64,000 nt of DNA from Agelas oroides (Eukaryota > Porifera > Demospongiae > Agelasida > Agelasidae), in assembly GCA_949130485.1 (NCBI GenBank), contig OX422185.1:3146304-3210303 (forward strand). The letters are read 5' to 3'. Below the pieces are notes generated by a model. That model ran no database searches, was not told the DNA's origin, and saw nothing but the letters and a program-made list of their open reading frames with translations. Position numbers and translations under genes: made by a program. Each line of letters begins with the position of its first letter. Positions within the stretch are counted from its first letter, which is position 1. Below are positions 34,226 to 45,904 of the stretch, piece by piece.

Positions 34226-35369
34226 TAGCCTCGTACCCAGGCCGCATCGGAGGAGAGATGGCCTGGTATCGACTGCTTGCACATGCGTGGCTGTTTCCGC
34301 TATACCTGGTTGTTAGGCGCACCTTGCTATTAGGCGCATATTATTTATTAGGCGCATGCTTCCTTCGTGGTACATGGCATCATTCATTAAGCGCATGTGC
34401 ATTAAATAGAGTACACGATGGCGGCGAGAGATCGAGTGAAAACCATGGCATCAAGAATACGCAGCACACATCGATGTTCATCCTGAAGTCAACCAAAGAT
34501 ACACAGGCTCTTCCTGCTTCTGGCAAACAAAGCTTGCAAGCCACATCCTTCGCGGCTTACGAGACAATTTCCCGTACGAGGCGCGCGTGAAGCCCTGCAT
34601 CTCCTTGAATATACACAATCATGTCTCCTTCAGGAGAATGGAGTCTTCTGATTTTACGTCGATACTCGCCAGGTGAACGCGTCTAACGATCTACTGCATC
34701 ATAGTGCTGCATATTACAGTCGTCATGTCAAGCCGCCTATATAGGGCATGGCTTTCATTGCATTCCTTATTTAGCGCATATCCTCTATTAGGCGCATATT
34801 TGCTTACCACTTACACTTATAAGCGCATGCGCTTATTAACCGGAGTCCACGGTATTTCCATAAATTGCAATGTTTACATAGACTGTCCACGTGCAATAAT
34901 ATATACGGACAAGATACTCGAAAGTAGTGTACGTACAAAGCTGAAAAAAGAGCTACAACAAAACAACACTCACTCACACCATTAAATTTGGCAATCGTAA
35001 GTGACCCCAACGGCAAAACTAACAAGGTAATGGAGTAGCTACTCCACCCTGTACCCAAATCGCTTTATTCATGGTCAAGCATGCAAATGACAGCACTGCG
35101 TAGCGTACTGACTTACCGAAACTAGTTGATAGCCGCAAAAAAGCATCTTTGTCTTTGTATACATGGCAATTTATCCCCTACATTCAACTGAAGGTAATTC
35201 AACTGGCAAACGGCTGTATCTTTCGATGATACAGAAGTATACATATTGATTTTACTGACAATTTCCAAATGTAAATGGATTCTCAGGTTTTTCTGGGAAT
35301 GATCGTGTATGTGCTAGCACTCGGTACCAGGCTGTCTTTCTCCTCCCACACGGCCTCGGTACGAGGCTA
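34226..35369. mobile_element. 1.14-kb TAGCCTCG-family element in gene A intron
   Basis: The left end is TAGCCTCGTACCCAGGCC and the right end GGCCTCGGTACGAGGCTA. A perfect 9-bp duplication ACATAGCCA lies at 34217-34225 and 35370-35378. The ends are the same type as those of the large MULE at 40287..52205, so this is probably a non-autonomous relative. The interior carries many TTAGGCGCAT words from about 34311 to 34835. No transposase frame. Confidence 0.9.
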
Positions 35370-35723
35370 ACATAGCCATTATTATAGTCTAACTCTAATG
35401 TAGCCAATCCACTGCCTATTGAAGTTGTGCACTTTTCAGTAGTCAGTAACTATTCAGGATGATCTGATTATTTTCTCAGCTATACTGAAATATACCGTAC
35501 ATACTATGCTCAGCATAGTATGCTGTAAGCCAAAATTTAGCTTTGTATCTAGGCCTTCACCGCCTCCAGTATTCCAACATCCAAATATGGCAGTGGAAGG
35601 AGATAGAGACATTTGACTACTTTCAGTACCAGTATGTATACATTGCAAACTAGACTAGATGCGAACAATGGTTTCTGCTTGATCGTGTACATGACCTGGT
35701 ACCAGACTAATGGATATGCTTAC

Positions 35724-35841
35724 CTGGTTCACCAGGGTGATCTCTTGCTATTGTCCGGGCCAGAGCACAGTTGTTGCCCCCTACATCATCCTCCACTGCT
35801 TCCACCAGTCTTTTCCATGTTGGTTTCCCAAATTTCTTCAC
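35724..35841 (-). CDS. Gene A, second death-domain exon
   Basis: A 118-bp exon between a CCAAG acceptor and CAG|GTAAGC. It encodes VKKFGKPTWKRLVEAVEDDV and GGNNCALARTIARDHPG, the second half of a death domain. It matches the gene 3 exon at 18145..18262 in length, phase and sequence. It receives phase 0 from 37375 and passes one base to the membrane exon at 33962. Confidence 0.87.
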
Positions 35842-37374
35842 CTTGGAAATGAAGAATAGGGAAGAGGAGGGCAGAGAACAACTATATATGTACTGTAGTG
35901 TCGCGAAAGAGGGCCATAGGCGGAGCACCTTACAAGTCCGTCGAAGAGGGGGGTGGGCGCTCTTTTGAGTGCTTCCGCAGTTAATCACAAAAGAGTGTCC
36001 ATGTACACTTACAGCGACTCGATGCCCTCGATGCAAATGATTGGACAAACAATAACTTACAGTGGAACCACTGGTGGCTTTGAAGTCAAGTCCTGACAGC
36101 ACGCAACACTGTGCCATGAATGGCACCATGTGAGCATAGTTTAGCTCGCTGGGTGTGCTGCATTAGCTACGTTTGTCTACGCAAAGCTGACGTGTAGTAA
36201 CCTTCGGTGGAGTATAACACAAAATTTCTTACCTCAGATATGCATAGAACTTGAGGGTGTGCTTCTCAAACTCCACGCATATGTTCCATTAGCCTCGCAA
36301 AGCTCACTCCAGGCTGGACACTCATTCAAGCAAACTTTAACCCTATACAGGAAATTGGGCCAAAGTAGGGGGTGGGCACACTTGTGTGACACTACTGTAT
36401 ATACTATTAGCCTTGTTGCTAGGCCATCCTGCCTTGCAAGTTTTACCTACCACTTCCTAATCATTTTAGTGTAAAAAGAATTTCCTCCCTACATCCAGGT
36501 TTGAGTTTGTGAAATAGGTGGTGGACCACAGAATTAATCCCGAGTTTATATGGGGAGCTATGTTAATTATTGAGATATTAAAGCTGTTAATGTGGCCACT
36601 AATGACCCTTCAGTCAACTAACTATAGTGGATATGGCATACCAGTAATGAGGTAGCATGAAAGTGGTCCCTACATTGGTGGAATGGAATATATACACAGT
36701 TACAACTAACTATTGTAACTGGTGCTGCTCTTCTAGGTCGAGCTACGCACTATGTCTCTAGGGCTCTTGTCTCACTGAATAGAGTTTGCATGAGTAAGTC
36801 CAGTGTTACTGGCTACTTCCTTGTCTGGTAACATGATGTCATGATCAGAAAACGGGGGTTCCCTAAATGAGAGTCCCCCAGGCCCATCTGCTGCTACTAA
36901 GCAGCTAATAACTAGCTATAATACCATGCATGGGGGCCATGCTTACTACTGAAGGCTGCTACTAAGGTTGTGAGACCTATGAGTTACCAAGGATCAACGT
37001 GCACAGACAAGGATTGACCAAAGATCGAGTACTAGCTAATTTCTTACATTACATTTTTGTTCATAACGACATTCCATAACTATAGTCGCGTGAAGTCAGA
37101 CTCTTGATTTTTGTGTGACACTCTGTCTTTGCAAGACTACCATAACTAAGCACCTAATGATGAGCTAGCTACAGTACCATGCTTGGATATATAGAAGCAA
37201 CACCATACTTGCTCATGTGTAAAGCCTCTGCAATGAGATGACTGCCTTAGAGATACAGTAGGTAGTTCAACCTGGTCTCAGCCGTTACACAAGTTAGCTA
37301 TAACTGTTCCGTTCAATATTTCATTCCATTGTTCCATTCCATACTCCAGTCCAGAAATTAGAGACACCCCTTAC

Positions 37375-37562
37375 ATTGTAGTTTTGCTTCAGCCACAGTG
37401 CCAGCATCTCTCTCAGACAGTCACTGGAAGAGTGGGGGTTGTTTGATAGGATGGTATCGAGGTCACTTGAGTGCACCCTCAGAGAGATACTAAGGTTTTT
37501 CCACCTCCCAGTGAGGTCTGTCACTTCTGAAATTACCGGTACGTCTCGGAGATCATCCTCAC
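37375..37562 (-). CDS. Gene A, first death-domain exon
   Basis: A 188-bp exon after a TTGCAG acceptor, ending AAT|GTAAGG. It encodes EDDLRDVPVISEVTDLTGRW, then KNLSISLRVHSSDLDTILSN and SSDCLREMLALWLKQNYN. The core matches gene 3, with two extra codons near the start. The usual LG after the first tryptophan is LS here, a mild change in a normally conserved position. First exons and promoter were not found upstream. Confidence 0.85.
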
Positions 37563-37599
37563 CTGCAAGTATTAATATGTAGTATGTTAGGCAGTATAT

Positions 37600-37725
37600 C
37601 AGACCCTTCTGGGTTGGGTCTATAATCTCACATAGCCAGACCCTTCTGGGTTTGGTCTATGATCTCACCAGCCAGACCCTTCTGGGTTTGGTCTGGCCAC
37701 ATGAGACTAGGTTGGGTGCAGTGTC
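37600..37725. repeat. Three tandem copies of a 40-odd-bp unit
   Basis: CCAGACCCTTCTGGGTTTGG recurs three times between 37604 and 37700, separated by TCTATGATCTCACC-like spacers. It lies in sequence upstream of the gene A death-domain exon. Confidence 0.7.
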
Positions 37726-39453
37726 TCCAGATGCAGGAAGTACTATCTCCCTAGATAGAATTCATTTTCCCCCTAAAATTCCCTAGCCCATCCCACATCT
37801 GTTTCCCCTATAGTTTTACACCTATTTTCCCTAGATAGTACATACTCATATATATTTTAACATAGTACATGTTGTTATCTGTACTTTCACCATCATGCAT
37901 TTGAGATGTTATGGCTTTACACACATCAGAATTTGGTTTGTAGTTACACAGTTAGCTGGTAGAGAATCGTTAGTCATTCACTGTATGCTGACTGAATGTG
38001 ACTGACCACACTACCAACATGGGTCTAGCTATTCGAGATTACTTGCAGGCTGTTTTCCCTTATGCACCTATCAATGTTATCCCCAGTACTGGATTAGTAG
38101 GGGGCAAGGTGGGGATTTGACATACAGGAAGTTCAAAAACCCCACCCCTTGGGAGGTAATTTCCCCTAATACATATGATTGTGTATATTTTCTCCATCCA
38201 GATAACAGAAAAAGTCAAGCAATAGAAAATACACAATACTTTGACACGTGACTTCACATTAATATACACATTCAGTTTACACGTCAGTAATTTATAACTC
38301 TGTACACTACACACTAATGGCTCCTTATCGCTGGTGCCAATGCTTCCGGTGAAGTTTAGTGGCCGATTACAGACATCGTTAGGTGACTTCAATCACATAG
38401 AACTTTCACTGCTGTTCTCCGCCACCTTCTTGACCAAAAGACACGTCACAACACCGTCCCATTCCTGGTTCCATCTGGGACAAGCTTTATACTGTATATG
38501 ATGCTATTACACATAGAATGCGACATGTTCAAATGGCTGATTTGCATTATAGGATCACGTGATACAGCCGGGGGTCAGGGTCCACAGAATCGCCATAGAA
38601 AACGTATGGCAAGTGCTGACAGCGCGGTACAAAGTCAGCTGCCATTCATGATCGAGAAGATAGATAGATACTTTATGTTGCTGTTCTAGGGTGGATTACC
38701 TTGACTGTGGACACTATATGAACCAATCTTGGGATGTCAGCTGATGCAGGTGAGCCAAAAGCCGTGAAAGCCTGGCTGCTAGCTTTTGTGTACATGTTAT
38801 TAATGGGCGGGTGCAGGGGAATGAAGTCAGTTTCAGCTGCTGTACAAACAGCTCTTCAAATCTAGCTAGTTACTCTTGGCATTAGAGTTTCCGTGTGGAG
38901 TCATCTGCTAGAAATATGATTCCCCACTGCATGCTACTTTATAGATGTCATTGTGTCTATGCAGGTACACTGATTTCCTGATGAAACAGGGCTACCATCA
39001 AAGTGGACAGTGGGGCAGCAAACCATCCAAGAATAGGGTTGACCAAGCCCATAGACCTGAGTTATGATTGGACGTTCCAGCTTCTTTGGACCACTTGGCG
39101 TATTTCTAGCATTAATGCTTGTATGTACTGTTTTCAGCCACCCTGATACTTGTTGCCTAGCTGTGCACAGCTTGACTCTGGTTGTGGTTGTAGTTGTGTG
39201 GGGATGGGCATTGTATGTGTGTGTGTCATTAAAATTTGAGGGTGGGACTATGATGGTCATGGTTCCACGTCAGTACTTTCAACTTAGTAGCTGTGAGGGT
39301 CCTGCTGTACAGTGAAGCCTTGGGAACGTCAAGCTGTCGAAGTATAAGTAGTGTAAGTCGGTTTTTAGTCGGTCTAGCCATTGTTCCACAATCATGGCAG
39401 TAGAATTTGCCGTGTTTTTGCCGTGTACGAAGAGCTTTAACATATTAGCTATA
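37726..39453. other. Stretch without recognised gene
   Basis: No supported exon. At 38540-38570 the words TTTGCATTATAGGATCACGTG recur in inverted form at 52620-52643, beyond the far side of the large transposon. A GTTGTGGTTGTAGTTGTGTGG stretch near 39180 is low complexity. Confidence 0.3.
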
Positions 39454-40031
39454 TACCGTAAAATCGGGATAATAAGCACCCACACAAAATAAGCACCCCA
39501 TGAATATAGGCACCCATTTTGATTACAACAACCACATCGTGTTTATAAGCACCCATACAAAAATAGGTACCCAACATGAAAAGGCACCCGTTCCATTCAA
39601 ACGGAAGTGAATTTGCTGATTCAGCTTTTTCGAACGTAGCAGCTACGTGTCTATCTCCGATTGTAAGCAAGCTATCGACACGGGATAAAAACCGAAATTT
39701 AGGAAGGCCTCTTGGTAAAACATATCCAGGAATTAGCAAAAACCTCTCACGGATTCGTTGGTTCCAGGCGCTTTACGTTGGTGGGCGGGGGTTGGCAACG
39801 ATTGATCGATTGCTGACTGTATCTCTGGTTGTAGAAAAGCGATAAATAGTGGACAGAAATTAGCAGAAAAAGAACCTTTAGACCTAAAATATGCACAGCT
39901 AATCCGTTCCCACACAACTGCGTGCTACCAGAAAATTACATGCGTTTATTAGCACCCCATGAAAATAAGCACCCATCATGGCTGCTAATTTCGAAAATAG
40001 GCACTGGTGCTTAATATCCCGATTTTACGGT
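39454..40031. mobile_element. MITE with TACCGTAAAATCGGG ends
   Basis: The ends TACCGTAAAATCGGGATAAT and ATATCCCGATTTTACGGTA are inverted. AATAAGCACC words repeat inside both arms. About 578 bp. An 89-codon frame at 39576 sits in the centre but has no recognised domain. Confidence 0.8.
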
Positions 40032-40286
40032 ACTGTAGCAGAGCTTATAGTATCTGCAATACATAAGGCCAGGCAAACTAGATTTATTGTTTCACACAGG
40101 AGTTCATAACAGTAAGAGTGTGCAACTCCCATATGGTTTCAACACCCACCATAACTGGATAGGATGACGTAGGCAATCAGCAGTGAATATGCTTAGCAGG
40201 TACTTAACATTAAGCCATTCTAGGTGCTAGCTATGTGAAAGCCCACCGCTGTGTTTCACAGCTAAGCATATTCACTGCTGATTGCC

Positions 40287-40420
40287 TAGCCTCGTACCCA
40301 GGCTCCTCCCTACAGAAAAACGGCGAGAGAGCCTGGAAGATCTGATCACGTACCTGTGACGTACTATGCGTGGTTTTGATAATCGAATTATTGCCCACGC
40401 AGTCCGGTCCGTACTCGGTG
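40287..40420. repeat. Left terminal inverted repeat of the MULE
   Basis: Starts TAGCCTCGTACCCAGGCTC and pairs with the complement of 52205 downward. The match runs through TGCCCACGCAGTCC and fades after about 40420. Transposase binding sites are expected here. Confidence 0.88.
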
Positions 40421-40664
40421 GGGATTCGCTTTTTTCACAGCGGTTCATGCGGTCACGTGCGAAGAATAACCCCTACAGCACTACGCTAGCGCTAGAAATA
40501 AACAGGATCTGAGTGCGAATTTACAATGACTGAAAGAGTGGTCACGCAGGACGACGGTGGTAGGAATACCTTGAATGCCAATAGTAAGGTACAAATAAGT
40601 CTTTTTATAACACAAACAATATAAAAGTCTATAACACAAACAATATAAAAGATGTACAGACAAA

Positions 40665-41729
40665 CTATATAATACAGTAGTGATGAACACTTTGGTTGAG
40701 AGGAGGCTCATCTAATGGATAATCTCCATGTTGTGATAAAATACAGTCATAGTGGCATCCTCTGACATTAAGAAGCTCAATGTGGTTTAGACGAGACAGC
40801 TGTTTGGGTGGTGGATCTTGGGATGGAAAAGTAAGCCTATCCCCACGGAGAGGATTATAACGGAACCATTTGTAGGTATTCACATTGGGAATTAGGGTGA
40901 ATACAGGAATTTGAAGGAGCGACGCTGTTGCTAGTATCTCAACTGCTGTGCCCCACACCCTTGTACATCTCATATTAGATAAGTATCTTTCAAAGTCACC
41001 ACCAATGTACGGTCTGAAGCTATCTCGGTTCTGCGAGACAAACTGGACCAATAGCTCACGTACTTTCTCATGGCACATTTCATTGCCATACAACACAAAA
41101 GCAAGGGCACGGAACAAGCAATTTCCATCTCCAGAGATAGGTTTGACTTTGCAATCCCTTGCAGATAGAGAAGCTATTGCTTGCTGAAGAGGATCCTGTG
41201 GATGAATTGAGATCACTCGTATAATATTGGATCCCATGTTTACTGTATGTTTTACACACCTTATCTCCTATCTGCTGTGTAGCTGGAGCAGGCCCTGAGG
41301 TTACAGCAGGCTTCATCTGATGAGATCCTAAGAAGACGATGTATTCAACACAAATAAAAGTGATTCAGCCAGGTATGTTATATCCTTACCTTGTGATTCT
41401 TCCGCAGATGTTAACCCAAGACATCTACGTTTAGCACAGCACTGCTTCAGTGTACCATGTCCCCCAAACTTTGGCTTGTCGAGGCAATATTTGCATTTGC
41501 CACAGTCTGTACAAAGGCATCCTTCACAGGTGCCACAGCGCTTCCTCTTCATCCCTATGATCATAGTTACAGAAGTACGTATGATACTTTGTTGTCTGCT
41601 GTCTCTGCTTGCATAAATCATACCTGTGTGTGGTTTAGTGGGCTCACTCTTCCCTTGTACATTGTCACAGGGGCTTGGCAGACAACCAGTGTCAGACAGA
41701 GAGGTTGATTTGCTGGAGACTGCAAGTGC
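40665..41729 (-). CDS. CXXC zinc finger and OTU protease exons of the MULE
   Basis: Four exons join in phase: 41729..41624, 41554..41390, 41327..41260 and 41195..40665. The second encodes a CXXC zinc finger: KRKRCGTCEGC, CTDCGKCKYCLD, KFGGHGTLKQCC, KRRCLGL. This fold binds unmethylated CpG DNA in DNMT1 and related proteins. The last encodes an OTU cysteine protease with the nucleophile motif GDGNCLFRALAFVLYG and the histidine motif HYDCIL, so catalytic cysteine and histidine are present. OTU enzymes remove ubiquitin. All exons are open. They may be the 3' part of the transposase transcript or a separate gene; the link across 41730..47446 is not resolved. Confidence 0.85.
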
Positions 41730-42127
41730 CTATACAAAGGTATGAACAGATATCTTCATGTTGGATGTGAGTGAATCCTTGTTGTTTGTTGCTTAGCAAC
41801 TAAAACAAGTGAGTAGATGTGATACTGAACTAGCAAGATACTGGCATGAAATACCAGGCCTAGCAAAAAAAGATTTCACTGTAGATGTAAGGAAGACTTT
41901 AGCCACAAGCATGCACCCAGTGTAGATATATGCATACCTTCCACAGCTTGCTGGCTCGAATCCCCAGGGTGGTCCAGGATTGCCATAAAGTGCCAAAGTT
42001 GTCCTTGGGGTATCCCAGGAACAAAGGATGTCCCAGGGACATCCTTGACACCAGACATATTGTGGGACTGCCTCAAAGGTTTAGGGGTGTCCTAGAATCT
42101 TCCATAGATGAGTCTTCCCACCACTGT
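41730..42127. other. Spacer before the minisatellite
   Basis: Inferred intron or spacer of the MULE. Several GTCCCAGGAA and GGGATGTCC-like words near 42000-42120 look like degenerate units of the neighbouring minisatellite. No exon was supported. Confidence 0.4.
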
Positions 42128-43590
42128 CCAAGTTGTCCCTTTCTGTCTGGGACAACTGCAGACATCCCGGGTTAGTCCACTGACCAAGTTACCCCCCAAA
42201 GTCCCAGGTCCAAGTTGTCCCTCTCTGTCTGGGACAACTGCAGACATCCCGGGTTAGTCCACTGACCAAGTTACCCCCCAAAGTCCCAGGTCCGAGTTGT
42301 CCCTTCTGTCTGGGACGGCTGCAGGTATCCTTGGTTAGTCCACTGACCAAGTTACCCCCCAAAGTCCCAGGTCCAACTTGTCCCTTCTGTCCGGGACAAC
42401 TGGAGACATCCCGGGTTAGTCCACTGACCAAGTTACCTCCCAAAGTCCCAGGTCCAAGTTGTCCCTTCTGTCCGGGACAGCTGCAGGTATCCCGGGTTAG
42501 TCCACTGACCAAGTTACCCCCCGAAGTCCCAGGTCCAAGTTGTCCCTTCTGCCCGGGACAACTGGAGACATCCCGGGTTAGTCCACTGACCAAGTTACCC
42601 CCCAAAGTCCCAGGTCCGAGTTGTCCCTTCTGTCCGGGACAACTGGAGACATCCCGGGTTAGTCCACTGACCAAGTTACCCCCCAAAGTCCCAGGTCCGA
42701 GTTGTCCCTTCTGTCCGGGACAACTGGAGACATCCCGGGTTAGTCCACTGACCAAGTTACCCCCCAAAGTCCCAGGTCCGAGTTGTCCCTTCTGTCCGGG
42801 ACAACTGGAGACATCCCGGGTTAGTCCACTGACCAAGTTACCCCCCAAAGTCCCAGGTCCGAGTTGTCCCTTCTGTCCGGGACAACTGGAGACATCCTGG
42901 GTTAGTCCACTGACCAAGTTACCCCCAAAGTCCTAGGTCCAAGTTGTCCCTTCTGTCCGGGACAACTGGAGACATCCCGGGTTAGTCCACTGACCAAGTT
43001 ACCCCCCAAAGTCCCAGGTCCGAGTTGTCCCTTCTGTCCGGGACAACTGCAGACATCCCGGGTTAGTCCACTGACCAAGTTACCCCCCAAAGTCCCAGGT
43101 CCGAGTTGTCCCTTCTGTCCGGGACAACTGCAGACATCCCGGGTTAGTCCACTGACCAAGTTACCCCCCAAAGTCCCAGGTCCGAGTTGTCCCTTCTGTC
43201 CGGGACGGCTGCAGGTATCCCGGGTTAGTCCACTGACCAAGTTACCCCCCAAAGTCCCAGGTCCAAGTTGTCCCTTCTGCCCGGGACAACTGGAGACATC
43301 CCGGGTTAGTCCACTGACCAAGTTACCCCCCAAAGTCCCAGGTCCGAGTTGTCCCTTCTGTCCGGGACAACTGGAGACATCCCGGGTTAGTCCACTGACC
43401 AAGTTACCCCCCAAAGTCCCAGGTCCGAGTTGTCCCTTCTGTCCGGGACAACTGCAGACATCCCGGGTTAGTCCACTGACCAAGTTACCCCCCAAAGTCC
43501 CAGGTCCGAGTTGTCCCTTCTGTCCGGGACAACTAGAGACATCCCGGGTTAGTCCAATGACCAAGTTACCCCCCAAAGTCCCCAGTCCAT
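42128..43590. repeat. 81-bp minisatellite, about 18 copies
   Basis: The unit includes TTGTCCCTTCTGTCCGGGAC, CATCCCGGGTTAGTCCACTG and ACCAAGTTACCCCCCAAAGT. Because 81 is a multiple of three, long open frames of 200-240 codons appear on both strands. They repeat a 27-residue unit (minus strand: GQKGQLGPGTLGGNLVSG) and are not convincing genes. Units differ by a few substitutions, with variants such as CTGCAGGTATCC recurring in spaced copies, which suggests multi-unit duplications. It lies inside the MULE. Confidence 0.95.
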
Positions 43591-45132
43591 ATGTACACAT
43601 TCATTCTGCAGCAGTACATGTGATTTGATTATTAAGAGTTTATTGATGTAGAACAAATTTAGTGGTTAAATAACAGAATTGGAGGAAGAATCAGTGTTGG
43701 ATGGTAATTAGAAGTGGTTTATTGTTTATTAATGATAGAAAATCAGATAAATGCTGATCTATATTATGCTGGATGATAATGAGAGAAGTTGTTAAATACC
43801 AGAATTAGAAAGTATAAATACTGGTCTAGATTAATGAGTTGTGGTGGATGAGGATAAATGAGAAGTGGTTACCCAAGCTGTCCTTTAAAGGGTTTTTCTT
43901 GGACTTCTGCGAGGGGGACTTGTGGTTGGGCCTAATTTGAACCCCTTTGTGGGCGTTCCATGCTCACCATGTTGTACTGGTCTCTTTGTACCCATGGGAG
44001 AGGATTAACAAAGTTAATCCTACACATGTACTTCCTCACATCAGTGAAATACATGGAATCCTGGGACTTATTTAATTTCCTGCTGAAGGAGAATGCGGGT
44101 GAATTGCATTAGTGATATGTTGTACTTCCCCAGTTTCCTAAGCAGCTCCAACTTGTCTTGTTGGTCTGTTGGGATCTGGACCTTCTCAAATTTGTATTGC
44201 TGCAAGGGGTGAACTGGTGATCACAGCTGGCAACACGACATTGAGTAATATCCAATCACCCATACATGTGTCAAATGAGCTGGAATTCCAGTATCAAGTA
44301 AGCTGGAATCCCAGTATCAAGTACCATATAGCTCCAAATTTTTGTGGTTCAAAAATTTTGTGAATGTCTCCAAATTAGCGTCGAAGTAAATTTTCATGAT
44401 ATAAATTTCGTGATCACTTTAAATTTGGTGATTCAATGTTGCCCCACCCATTTTTCAGCAAGGGCACTATATAGGCCACCTCGTGACACGTGTTTACATA
44501 TAGCATTACACCTTTGGTGTGCATTTTGTAGTAGTGTATGTACATGCATGGGTAACATGTACATATGCTAGAGTGCATGGTCAAAGGTGGTGCATGGGGG
44601 TATATATGTATGGCATATACTCTCTGCAGTTGCAGGAGTATATGCTGAAGTCAGGGGTGTAAACACCAATTAATGGTGAGTTTATACAGCAAGAGCCAGA
44701 GCTAGCAATATGACCAATTTGTATTTGACGAGTCTTTGCTGCCACTGCTAGCAGGACTGGGAGGTTGCGAGTTCTACTGACAGCTTGTAGTAATTGTTGC
44801 ATGATGGTCAGCCTCTGAGAATGGCTAGGTAGCAAGCTAGCTGGCCGTTGGCATCATGGCTAAGTGTCAGCAAGCATCTTGGTTTCCAGTTGACATGATC
44901 GAAAGACCCTTCGTCTGACTCCACCTTGACTACAGGGATATTTTGGGTATGCTTTAGTTGCCTAAGCGTACTCAAATTCATCCTTTTCCAGTCAACACAC
45001 CAACACTAGCTATGTGGATTCAAAATTCAAAAATGCAATGGAAACCATTCGGCTCAGGGTATATCTACTGGAAACTTCCTCCAACTTCGGTCTCGGGCAG
45101 TAGATGTATACCCACCATACATACCTCCTTAT
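43591..45132. other. Interior MULE sequence without recognised gene
   Basis: AT-richer sequence between the minisatellite and the MITE at 45133. A stretch at 44328-44440 (AGCTCCAAATTTTTGTGG, then AATTTCGTGATCAC) looks like a dispersed repeat. No exon with domain content was found on either strand. Confidence 0.35.
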
Positions 45133-45387
45133 CACTGTAAAAACAGATTGGTTGTTTTAACTGGAGAGTGGTTACCCTGGTTGCATGGTTTACTTTGGTA
45201 CTATAGACCAATTGTATAAGACAACCAGTTTCCTTGTTGTTTCTTCCTCTTTTCTTTGTTCTGAAATAAGGAAAAGTGGAGGAAACGAGGAAACTACTTC
45301 TCTGGTTGTTCTTTACAATTACCAAACTAAGACATGAAATCAGGGTAACCACTCTGTGGTTAAAACAACCAATCTGTTTTTACAGTG
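45133..45387. mobile_element. CACTGTAAAA MITE, copy 4, inside the MULE
   Basis: The ends CACTGTAAAAACAGATTGG and CCAATCTGTTTTTACAGTG are inverted and followed inward by GTTGTTTTAAC in both arms. 255 bp, non-coding. It inserted into the MULE interior. Confidence 0.85.
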
Positions 45388-45413
45388 AATTACAATGGTA
45401 TATATATAACACA

Positions 45414-45904
45414 TACCATATTGTCCCGGGAAAGCACCCAAAAGCGCTTGCAGCTCAAGCACAAAAAATGGGGGTGGGCAGTGAATTATCTCCATGTAAG
45501 CGCCCACCTTGGATCTGAAGTTAGCTGACAGGACTACCGAATTGACCTGCATTGTCCGTGCTTTCTTGTTTTTTTTTTTTTTTAGCCAAACAAGGCCAGC
45601 GCAGCATGGAGTAAGCTGTATCGTGTTAGAAAATGGACCAACCCGCGTTTGTCGCTTGCAGTAAGCACATTTCGTACTGCAAGTGAACAACGCTGAGGAC
45701 GAGGCTATGACTGGTGTGTGCAAACCTTGCTACCAGATGTAGTGGCGCCCGAAGCTCATCAGAATGATCGCAGGTATGTACGCGAGCTCAGCGGCAATAC
45801 CAACTGTGAACTTTTGAGTCATTTTCAGGTTACACGGAGGACCACGTAAAACCACCAGAACAGTCAAAATTGGGGAGTGGGTGCTTGCCCGGGACAATAT
45901 GGTA
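45414..45904. mobile_element. MITE with TACCATATTGTCCCGGG ends
   Basis: The left end TACCATATTGTCCCGGGAAA is matched by GCCCGGGACAATATGGTA at the right, with AGCACCCA in both arms. A poly-T run of about 15 lies at 45570. About 491 bp, non-coding. Confidence 0.82.

Noticed and set aside
35891-36403. Possible MITE with GTAGTGTCGCG and TGTGACACTAC ends
   Set aside because: The inverted match is short and the inner arms do not pair, so it was not listed.
39576-39845. An 89-codon plus-strand frame
   Set aside because: Lies inside the TACCGTAAAATCGGG MITE and has no domain; probably chance.
42128-43590. Regularly spaced repeats considered as a CRISPR array
   Set aside because: There are no unique spacers; the whole unit repeats. 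The genome is eukaryotic.
42189-43600. Three long open frames (200-240 codons) on both strands with a 27-residue repeat
   Set aside because: They follow from an 81-bp tandem unit whose length is divisible by three. No start context, splice link or known domain supports translation.
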